NCBI RefSeq assembly: GCF_002964765.1
Contig: NZ_PQCF01000031.1
Span: 2,645-66,644 of the forward strand
Length of the DNA: 64,000 nucleotides
Reading direction: 5' to 3'
From: Pseudoalteromonas sp. T1lg88
Lineage (GTDB): Bacteria; Pseudomonadota; Gammaproteobacteria; Enterobacterales; Alteromonadaceae
The notes under the pieces are model-generated. The model was not told the origin of the DNA. It did not search any database and saw only the letters and a program-made list of their open reading frames with translations. Shown here one piece after another: positions 43,901-50,631 of the stretch. Within the stretch, counting starts at the first letter, position 1. The number at the start of each line of letters is the position of its first letter. The translations under genes were made by a program, and so were the position numbers.

Positions 43901-46555
43901 GGTATCCATTACCGAGGCTTTCACTATGATAGTTTGCGTTTCACCGGCTTTCAGAGAGAAGGTCTCTGGGATAATCTCGATATTTACGCCGTTTTGTGCC
44001 GCTTGCGAGCGCATATCAAACGCCCAGTTCACTACGTCTTCGTGGCTAACCGTCCAGGTACCGTCTTTGGTTGCTTTAACCGTACGTACCCACTGACACT
44101 CAGGAGCACACGAGAAATCAACCAGGTTAGGCATGTTCAGCTGATGCGGTGTACCACCATTGTATGGATCGGCTGCAAGGAAGTTCTCAGCAGACTCATC
44201 CATGATAAGGCCTGATTTAACCGCATTAGCAACGTTAATACGACCGGTACCGGCGCGGTAGATCTGTGCTTTGTTAGACTCTGAGCCTTCTTGGTTTAGA
44301 CGCCAGTATTGTACTTCATTGTCAGATGTCATCATCAGCGCCGATTGTACCTCGGCCGCCGTCCACTCTGGGTTTGCCTGACGGATCAAGGCCATGGCAC
44401 CGGCTACGTGTGGTGAAGCCATTGATGTACCGCTGCTCATTGAGTAATCCATACCAAAAGGCGTAGACACAAACGGATGCTCATCAGAGTAGGCGGCGTA
44501 AATATTAACACCCGGAGCGGCTAGTGTAGGCGCCAGGATTTCAACGTTCGAGTACGAAGGACCGCGAGACGAGAAGTTAGCCAACCAATCGGCATCTTCT
44601 TCGTTGATGCGACGCTCGATAACCGTTGGTTTAATGGTGATCATGTGACCCATTTCACTAGCGCTATCCACCCAGTCTTCTAGGCCATCATTTGGATAAA
44701 CACCATTCCACTGATTGTAGGTAAAGTGCACACTAGGAAGTGAGTAGCTTTCAGGCACTGTGCCCTGGTCGCGGTTGCGGTTGAACATAATGAAGGCATC
44801 GGCACCGCCGGCTTTTACATTATCAACCTTGGCAGTACGCGCATTGGCGTTTGGATCTTGTGGGTCGTGACGCTGACAGATTACGATAACGTCCGTAGAA
44901 CCGTCTGCCGCACCAGGGATAGCCGTGCCGTCTTTAAAGAAGTCAAAGGTGCCAGCCGGGTATTCCGACTCACAATAACCATCAAAGTCTTTTTCACCAT
45001 TGATATCGGCGTAGTCTTTCGCCCATACCACAACACCGGTTACTTCTTCGTTGTTGATTGAACCACCAACAAGGCCCATATCCGCCCAGCTAGGTACTTC
45101 CGAGCCCAGTGCAGGGTCGATAAAGCCAGCGTATTCAATGGCAGTATCGATAGCCACGGTGCGACCATGTGTCGTTGCCGCTACCTGAGCCAGCCAAGGT
45201 GATGAGTTATCCAAATAACCCAAACACTCAGAGCCACCACAGACACCTGTGCCCGAGTTACCTGCTGCTGCGGCAACGTTGATGCCCGCTTCACGCGCCG
45301 ATAGGAAGGCTAGTTGTACCGGATCGGCCCATACATTTGAGTCGGCACCACCGATTGAAAAGTTGATAACATCAACACCGTCGGAGATAGCATCTTCGAT
45401 ACCCGCAACAAGCGCTTCGCCTGGACAACCGCGGTAGCCGCTTTCATTTGATGAGTGACACACCTGATAAGCAATGATGTTGGCGTGCGGGGCCACACCC
45501 GAGATCTCTGGGAATAAGGCTTCTTTGATGATCTTACCGTCTTGCTCCTCACCTGTACCAGCTAGCATATAAGGCACGTCTTTAAGTACGTTACCCGCCG
45601 CCGTTGAGGCTACGTGTGAGCCGTGACCCTGATAGTCTTCACCAATGGCTGGCCAGCCTGGGATCATAGCCGAAAATGAATCTGTGATGATGTCGTATGA
45701 ACGTACGCCGATCAGCTTGTCGTTACATTGAATGTGCTCAGCATCTTCAACACAGTCACCCACGTATTGGCCTGCGCCCCACGGGTTGGTGTGGTCATAG
45801 CCGTCACCGCCGATATCAGCGAATGAAGGGTGGTCTGAGTTAATACCGGTATCGATAATACCGATGATTTGACCTTCCCCCTTGTGCTTTACTCCCGTAG
45901 GAGAAGCCATGCCAGACCAAACCTGATCCGCAGCAATTTGCTTAGGGCCTTGATCTGAAAGTAAATCGTAATGTTTAGAACGCATAACCGAGGCAACGCT
46001 GCCCAAGTTAGCAATGCGCGCCGCTTCCTGTTCTGTCATTTTCACCGAGAAGCCGTTAATAGCTTTGGTGAATTGACGACGCATTTCGGTGCGGCCGGTT
46101 ACCGCCGTCACTTCCTGCATCACGCTTTGTTGCTTAGAACGCAATTGACGCTCATAAGTGATTACCGCTTTAGAAGTCGGTTGACCACGCTCGAATAGTT
46201 TGCCCGTGTTGTCACCCATTGAACGCGTTAGCGCTGAATTGGGATCCTGTGCGGCAACGGCAACAGACGCATCGCGCAGACGCACGATGTAGATATGTTC
46301 ACCTTCGATGTTTTCCTTAACAAACTTACTTCCATGCGCGTTTAGTTGTACGTTTACGCCTTGTACATCGGCACTGTTCAAGCCTTGAGTATTTAGTTCT
46401 TGTTGTAGTGCTTGAACGCCTTCAAGGGTAAGGCTAGGTGCTTTAAGTTTATTCTCTGCGCTGACCGAATGGTCATTAGCATTAACGGCGGCATACAAAG
46501 ATGTAGCGCTAAACAGTGCCACACCAACCGCTGTTGCGATGGTTGTTTTTTTCAT
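40982..46555 (-). CDS. Giant secreted subtilisin-like protease (S8) with PA insert, PKD-type repeats and GlyGly-CTERM-like tail
   Basis: A 1857-residue exported serine protease. Signal MKKTTIATAVGVALFSATSLYA is followed by an I9 propeptide (about 80-195). The S8 catalytic domain has Asp in GIIDTGINSDHP (about 233), His in GHGSHVAS (about 312-315) and Ser in SGTSMASPHVAGA (about 709). A PA domain is inserted near 500-620. After it comes a fibronectin/beta region, then DUF11-like units (PFTFEVLANNTGIDREF) and an adhesin-type region. At 1655-1830 lie two nearly identical 88-residue PKD-like units. The tail SKSSSGSLAWLLLLSPLAW then RRKKA is a GlyGly-CTERM-type sorting signal. It digests extracellular protein. 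Confidence 0.95.
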   Translation of the reverse strand: MKKTTIATAVGVALFSATSLYAAVNANDHSVSAENKLKAPSLTLEGVQALQQELNTQGLNSADVQGVNVQLNAHGSKFVKENIEGEHIYIVRLRDASVAVAAQDPNSALTRSMGDNTGKLFERGQPTSKAVITYERQLRSKQQSVMQEVTAVTGRTEMRRQFTKAINGFSVKMTEQEAARIANLGSVASVMRSKHYDLLSDQGPKQIAADQVWSGMASPTGVKHKGEGQIIGIIDTGINSDHPSFADIGGDGYDHTNPWGAGQYVGDCVEDAEHIQCNDKLIGVRSYDIITDSFSAMIPGWPAIGEDYQGHGSHVASTAAGNVLKDVPYMLAGTGEEQDGKIIKEALFPEISGVAPHANIIAYQVCHSSNESGYRGCPGEALVAGIEDAISDGVDVINFSIGGADSNVWADPVQLAFLSAREAGINVAAAAGNSGTGVCGGSECLGYLDNSSPWLAQVAATTHGRTVAIDTAIEYAGFIDPALGSEVPSWADMGLVGGSINNEEVTGVVVWAKDYADINGEKDFDGYCESEYPAGTFDFFKDGTAIPGAADGSTDVIVICQRHDPQDPNANARTAKVDNVKAGGADAFIMFNRNRDQGTVPESYSLPSVHFTYNQWNGVYPNDGLEDWVDSASEMGHMITIKPTVIERRINEEDADWLANFSSRGPSYSNVEILAPTLAAPGVNIYAAYSDEHPFVSTPFGMDYSMSSGTSMASPHVAGAMALIRQANPEWTAAEVQSALMMTSDNEVQYWRLNQEGSESNKAQIYRAGTGRINVANAVKSGLIMDESAENFLAADPYNGGTPHQLNMPNLVDFSCAPECQWVRTVKATKDGTWTVSHEDVVNWAFDMRSQAAQNGVNIEIIPETFSLKAGETQTIIVKASVMDTQDWFSNSEVELHTNLIFQAQEEGIPDAHWPMAFKYDRGELPSRLSAVAHANNDTYVAKGITMPLVDSPVARAYKPVKADVKTITLPKDDDRTFPWAMNRTTVPAEEDIIDEAVHTGFVTVAANSKRLIVETLGVIESELEGTLNIGNPLIYVGKDYNGDGQIQPQDEILCVSSHVSYANFCNINNPEEGEYWYMVYNSNKSGQAGVEETFKYAVAVVSDEVDGSITASLPASDGINKVDMNIAWNLDMELDDVFYSTIEVGTSEVNAGNLGSIPFKLERGVDRVHLDVPQTKANIGDKVPFTFEVLANNTGIDREFTFTADIPEGLNISEQNVLSSRGDVNIEVADGKLIITGTQEDTRDVAPDYIVTNNITDEFCRTPNFGNSNPGGYVDLSRFGLTPILSGFDESNTITYDRGYSIPVNTLFNGVNEVSLYNNAEAKNVEFGTMAIHGNGKLSFGPVRHFNPIVSKFPYDSFPYEAIGPLWRGWFPGFPNDVLGVGLSAQEGITLATTGTWAIVEWDNASDYSYLGYDRATGQNQWEKKDSSFDFEVIFTPHTRFGDNQHEIYLAYDNIDFGSTNTRGSIGVQGYKGQIYQRGPLEGYLGRSINFNEVDEVVKDGMVICMDYVGPESSQFEVTAWADITSASAGRDMEFTATIEVDGMETMVKSHTLSVSSNITVIELEDMTTNEGESITFDVTYIDELNSANEVIVSGDNMAAEVDGDTVTITPAEDFFGEIEVTVKVADIENPSDAVSTTFILTVENVNDAPTAEVAQTAISAVEGDSITLDASASTDVDGDEITFEWEGPGTIESPNSAVTNVTGLSEGEHTFTVSVSDGEIVTTSEVVVTVESANTAPTAEVAQTTISAAEGNTVTLDASASTDVDGDEITFEWEGPGTIESPNSAVTNVTGLSEGEHTFTVSVSDGEMVTTREVVVTITAEQITVVPEPESKSSSGSLAWLLLLSPLAWLRRKKA
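41060..41590 (-). repeat. Two tandem 264-bp near-identical repeats inside the S8 gene
   Basis: Equivalent positions such as 41161 and 41425 are 264 bp apart, encoding two 88-residue PKD-like units with long identical stretches. The near-identity suggests recent duplication or gene conversion. Confidence 0.85.
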
Positions 46556-46934
46556 GATGGACCCTAACTTAGTAAGTAATTAAGTTGTAATTTCGAACCA
46601 GCCGAAATTTTTTAACAGCCCGATTCAACCACATTAACAACACCCATCACCAACAACTCTTTGTACACTTTTGTACAACAACAAAACAAAATAGACACAC
46701 TAAATTAACACAGGGAACAGAAGGTAACTTGGACTGGGATTAATGTAGCAATTTGTACATTGAATTCTGTTAACAATTTAAAAATTCCATATAAATCATT
46801 GGAATACATTATCGAGCAAATATTTATCTTGGATTGATGCTTTGCCAAACCCCCTGCACTGCGCTAACGTGGCTTGCGTAATATCGACAAATAATTAAGA
46901 TTCAGTTAACGCAGAGAAGGAATACAACTGAAAC
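46556..46934. promoter_or_regulatory. Divergent promoter region with TTGTACA direct repeats
   Basis: About 380 AT-rich bases between the S8 gene and mipA. TTGTACA occurs at 46661-46667 and 46671-46677 (exact 10-base period), and again at 46753-46759. Tandem repeats one helical turn apart are typical of OmpR-family regulator sites, and an OmpR-family regulator is encoded at 48167. Confidence 0.45.
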
Positions 46935-47774
46935 ATGAATAAACATATCGCCCTTGCGTGTACATTATTTTCCGCCTCGGTACTGAGCCAGGATGCGCCC
47001 AGCGAGTCGGCACAATATATTGAGGTAGGTACATTAGAGGCGTCAGTCACCGTGGGATACGGTGGCATCGAAAACCCAATTCAAGGGGCGGAACACGTCA
47101 CTTCTGTTCTTCTGCCGCACCTGGCTTATTATGGTGAGAAATGGTACTTCGACGATTTTGCTCTGGGCTACAGTTTGCACCAGGATAAATCTTGGTACTT
47201 GGATATTGTCGGTGCTTTTAACGAAGACGGTTTTTTCTTCGAGCTTGACGGCATAGATAAGCTCTTTGCCACCTCGGCGGTGCGCAATTCGCCGCTCCCG
47301 GGAAGACCCAACGCCACACCTATCGAACTCACTCCCATAGAGCGCAGCCTGGCCTACGAAGGCGGTCTGGCGCTCGGTTACAGTGCAAAAAACTGGGGCC
47401 TTGAACTTAGTACCCTGCATGATATCAGCGGTGTGCATAATGGCTTGGAAAACAAGTTCATAGCCTATTACAGTCAAGACTTGCTTGGCGGCCAGTTTGT
47501 CATGGAGGCCGGAGTGACCCATAAAAGCACCGAACTCATCGAGTATTACTATCGCATCCATCCGGGCGAGGCATTGTCGCGCATCCCCAGATATGATTTG
47601 AATAGTGCGCTAAATTATCACCTTAAATTTGAGTACAAATACCGCCTTAGCGAGCAATTAAGTGCTATGCTAAATATCTCAAATACGTGGATTGACAACG
47701 ATTTAAGTGATACACCTATGTTTGATCGAGACCAGTATATGACTGGCTTTACCGGGATTACTTTTGAGTTTTAG
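46935..47774 (+). CDS. MipA/OmpV family outer-membrane protein
   Basis: A 279-residue exported barrel protein. A short signal (MNKHIALACTLFSASVLS) is followed by the family start EASVTVGYGGIENPIQGAEH and LLPHLAYYGEKWYFDD. The later LALGYSAKNWGLELSTLHD and the final FTGITFEF, a Phe-terminated barrel end, also fit MipA/OmpV. Members scaffold murein enzymes or act as porins induced by envelope or antimicrobial stress. It heads a four-gene unit with DUF3019, a regulator and a kinase, an arrangement found repeatedly in Shewanella-type genomes, which suggests that the two-component system controls it. Confidence 0.85.
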   Translation: MNKHIALACTLFSASVLSQDAPSESAQYIEVGTLEASVTVGYGGIENPIQGAEHVTSVLLPHLAYYGEKWYFDDFALGYSLHQDKSWYLDIVGAFNEDGFFFELDGIDKLFATSAVRNSPLPGRPNATPIELTPIERSLAYEGGLALGYSAKNWGLELSTLHDISGVHNGLENKFIAYYSQDLLGGQFVMEAGVTHKSTELIEYYYRIHPGEALSRIPRYDLNSALNYHLKFEYKYRLSEQLSAMLNISNTWIDNDLSDTPMFDRDQYMTGFTGITFEF

Positions 47775-47789
47775 CAGTACTAACATCTC

Positions 47790-48164
47790 ATGCTAGTTAA
47801 TTACTTTGTTGCCTTATCAATGCTGCCGGCATCCATGCAATCTGCTGTGGAGGGTACCCTTAAGGTGTCTCCACACACCTGCATTGGCGAGCTACAAGCC
47901 ACTAGCTGCACCATGGAAATTCATGTCAATGCGGTATCGGCAGCAGCAGAGCAACTGTGCATCAGTATTGCTCTGCCAAAGCGGCAATATGAGTGTTTTA
48001 ACGGCAACCGGGTGTCGGTGACCTATCAGGTGACACTTGAAACCAACACCACCATCACCCTGACCGATCAATCCGGAATGGTACTGGCAGAACAAAAATT
48101 AGAGGTGGGGAAAGTCGCCTCAAAAAACTATCGCGTAAGAAGACGTTTTGGTTGGGGTATTTAA
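47790..48164 (+). CDS. DUF3019 family protein
   Basis: A 124-residue small protein with an N-terminal hydrophobic stretch (LVNYFVALSMLPASMQSA), probably a signal peptide. The mature part shows the DUF3019 pattern with conserved Cys residues (VSPHTCIGELQATSCTMEIH, then LCISIALPKRQYECFNG) and the basic end NYRVRRRFGWGI. It is likely a disulfide-bonded Ig-like periplasmic protein. It lies 15 bases after mipA and just before the regulator gene, where this family is usually found. It may modulate the sensor kinase, but no function is established. Confidence 0.8.
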   Translation: MLVNYFVALSMLPASMQSAVEGTLKVSPHTCIGELQATSCTMEIHVNAVSAAAEQLCISIALPKRQYECFNGNRVSVTYQVTLETNTTITLTDQSGMVLAEQKLEVGKVASKNYRVRRRFGWGI

Positions 48165-48166
48165 CA

Positions 48167-48856
48167 TTGACGCACCAGGTTCTACTTATAGAAGACGACA
48201 AGGAGTTAGCCAGTCTAATTAGTCGTTACTTAAGCAAAAATGGACTTGATGTAAACATAGTAAATAGTATCGCCGCCTTTAAGGCTCACTTCGACCAACT
48301 GCAGCCGGATATCATTCTCTGCGACGTCATGCTCCCGGATGGAAATGGTTTTGAACTCTTTCCTCAGTTAAAAAAACACTTTAGTTGCCCGGTTTTATTT
48401 TTAACGGCTCTCGATTCGGATCGCTCGCAAATAAAAGGGCTTAATCTGGGTGCCAATGATTATTTAATCAAACCTATTCGCCCCGAACTACTGCTAGCGC
48501 GCATTAACAATAGTCTGCGCTTAAGCGGCAAAGGTGAGGCCACCAAGGCCATAGGACAATTAAAACTCGATACCACACACCGACTTTTACACTGTAAAGA
48601 GCAACAGCTCAGTCTCAATGACGATGAAGTGCGGCTGTTTAGTCTTTTTATCCAGCACTATCCCACCCCCTTGTCGCGGGAAACCTTGTTCAAGGAAATC
48701 ATTGGCCGAGAATACGACGGCCTGGATCGCGCCGCCGATCTTAAAGTGAGCCGTTTGCGCCGCAAAATTCGCGATCATGGCATTGAAGGGCTGGACATTA
48801 TTTCTATTCGTGGCGAAGGCTACCTGCTGCAAGTACCGACCGAGCACGATGCGTAA
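48167..48856 (+). CDS. Response regulator, OmpR/PhoB family
   Basis: A 229-residue regulator when started at TTG 48167, two bases after the DUF3019 stop and with GGGG upstream; a TTG at 48152 would overlap that gene. The receiver has EDD at 9-11, phospho-acceptor Asp53 in IILCDVMLPDGNG, Thr80 and Lys102 in NDYLIKPI. The winged-helix domain (about 130-225) includes SLNDDEVRLFSLFIQHY, AADLKVSRLRRKI and IRGEGYLL. It overlaps the kinase start by 8 bases. It probably regulates the mipA unit and perhaps the divergent S8 protease through the TTGTACA repeats. Confidence 0.93.
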   Translation: MTHQVLLIEDDKELASLISRYLSKNGLDVNIVNSIAAFKAHFDQLQPDIILCDVMLPDGNGFELFPQLKKHFSCPVLFLTALDSDRSQIKGLNLGANDYLIKPIRPELLLARINNSLRLSGKGEATKAIGQLKLDTTHRLLHCKEQQLSLNDDEVRLFSLFIQHYPTPLSRETLFKEIIGREYDGLDRAADLKVSRLRRKIRDHGIEGLDIISIRGEGYLLQVPTEHDA

Positions 48857-50054
48857 GCAGTTTTTTCGCCTCTACGTATTTATCATTGTTAGTGTTATCG
48901 CAGCGCTGATCGCCTTTGGGCAGATCTACCAAAACTATGTATTTGAACAATCCCCCAGCATCGCCCTGCCGGTAAGCCAGTGGCCAGCGCTCATTGATAA
49001 CAAGGGCGACAACCTGGTTAGTTTAGCGCGCCAGGATCTGGCCTTACCACCGGCCTTGGCACAACAACTTAACGAGCAGAAAATGCTGACCGTGATCCAA
49101 AGCGAGGGCAACTTCGTTTATGTTCTTGGCAGCGGCGATAAGGCCGATACTGTGTATCGCATCGGCCCCATTACCGTGGCGCCGCCACCGGATGAGCACA
49201 GCATCTATTTTTTGTTAGTCTATAGTGCCATTGCGCTTCTTGTGATGTCTTTTATCTGGCCAGTATTCAAAGACTTGGCTGAACTAAAGCGCGCCTCTCG
49301 ACGCTTCGCCAGAGAAAAGAAAGCCTTTAGCGCCAAGGTAAAGCCGAGTTCAACCGTCTACCCCTTGGCGCAAACCCTGAGCGATATGGCCGAGCGCATC
49401 AGCAAGTTTATTCAACTGCACGAAGACTTATCACGGATCATTTCCCATGAAATTCGCACGCCGCTGTCGCGCATGCGCTTTATTCTCTCCCTGCACAGCG
49501 AACTCGATGAAGAAATTCAGCGCACCATGGCACGTAATATCGACGAGATAGAAAACCGCCTGTGCCAGTACCTGGACTTTGCCCGGGTCGAATACCTAAC
49601 TCAACCCCTGCAACTGCAGGCACTTGATGCAAAAGAGTTTATTAATCAAGAAGCGAAAAAGAATCAGCTCTTTACCGATGTCAATATCGAGACTAAGGTG
49701 GCCTTGGACAAGCTCTATTGCGAACCAAATAGCTTTGCCATCCTAGTGCAGAACCTGCTTTTTAACGGCGTTAAGTATGCTCAACATCAAGTGATCTTAA
49801 GGCTTCAACAACAGGAGCAGATGCAAGTACTTGAGGTTTACGACGACGGTCCGGGCCTGCCCAACGACGCCGTGTCCTTGTTAGCGCCCTTTTCATCTTC
49901 CAAAGACAGCGCGGTGGCCAGTGGTTACGGCCTGGGACTTTATATAGTCGAGCGCATCTGTTTATGGCATGGGGGACAGATGACTTTGGGCAAACATCCC
50001 GAAACCGGTGGCGCCCATATTCGCATCAGCTGGCCGCGACAAATCGAAATCTAG
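48849..50054 (+). CDS. Sensor histidine kinase partner of the MipA-unit regulator
   Basis: A 401-residue inner-membrane kinase. The start is ATG 48849 (MRKQFFRLYVFIIV), inside the regulator gene end. TM1 is at about 7-26, with a periplasmic sensor region of about 110 residues and TM2 at about 118-138. HAMP-like helices follow. HisKA is EDLSRIISHEIRTPLSRMRF with the phospho-acceptor His. The HATPase has N-box NLLFNGVKYAQ, G1 DDGPGLP, and G2 GYGLGLYIVERI. The sensor domain has no recognised ligand motif, so the cue is unknown; the MipA-type target suggests envelope stress. Confidence 0.92.
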   Translation: MRKQFFRLYVFIIVSVIAALIAFGQIYQNYVFEQSPSIALPVSQWPALIDNKGDNLVSLARQDLALPPALAQQLNEQKMLTVIQSEGNFVYVLGSGDKADTVYRIGPITVAPPPDEHSIYFLLVYSAIALLVMSFIWPVFKDLAELKRASRRFAREKKAFSAKVKPSSTVYPLAQTLSDMAERISKFIQLHEDLSRIISHEIRTPLSRMRFILSLHSELDEEIQRTMARNIDEIENRLCQYLDFARVEYLTQPLQLQALDAKEFINQEAKKNQLFTDVNIETKVALDKLYCEPNSFAILVQNLLFNGVKYAQHQVILRLQQQEQMQVLEVYDDGPGLPNDAVSLLAPFSSSKDSAVASGYGLGLYIVERICLWHGGQMTLGKHPETGGAHIRISWPRQIEI

Positions 50055-50265
50055 CCCAGCTTTTCATCAAGCCAACTTATCGAGATGGCTCAAATACCAA
50101 GACCTGTATTTGCGCTTGGATAGTTAGGAATCAACTTGGTTAGACATTTCCTTTACTGTTGTGCCCTTTAACTCGACCACGCCTGGCGCTAGAGCGATGG
50201 CGTAACTGGCTGTAATATTATTTTCTCCCCTCCCGAGCTAACTTTGTTTCAGCAGGAGGGGAAAA

Positions 50266-50631
50266 ATGAACAAGAGAACCGTTACACCTGAACGCGCTCA
50301 AGCTTCAAGGGCACATGGCGTACAGGCAGCAACAAGCTGGCTCTGTAATTTGGCACACGCAGTACTAGCACGTATTTTACTGCTGTACTACGCCATCAGT
50401 GGCGATACCTGCACCCCGTTACACCGCCTCGCTTTATGCGCAACTCTGGCCTATGTGGCTTTTCCTTACGACCTGATCACCGATACATACCCAAGCCTAG
50501 GTTTACTAGACGACATTTTATTGCTGGCCGTGGCCGCCGTGTCCCTGCTTGCCTTTATCGATGCCAGGGTCAAGGTTCTTGCCGAACTCAAAGCCCACCA
50601 ATTACTGCTTAAGGCTCGCTCCCTCGTCTAG
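50266..50631 (+). CDS. DUF1232 (YkvA-like) membrane protein
   Basis: A 121-residue protein with a strong AGGAGGGG ribosome site. The DUF1232 signature is LAYVAFPYDLITDTYPSLGL followed by LDDILLL, between two hydrophobic helices. Members are small inner-membrane proteins of unknown role. The basic N-terminus (MNKRTVTPERAQASRAHG) faces the cytosol. Its stop overlaps the end of the convergent dld gene by four bases. The 210 bases upstream hold no other gene. Confidence 0.8.
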   Translation: MNKRTVTPERAQASRAHGVQAATSWLCNLAHAVLARILLLYYAISGDTCTPLHRLALCATLAYVAFPYDLITDTYPSLGLLDDILLLAVAAVSLLAFIDARVKVLAELKAHQLLLKARSLV

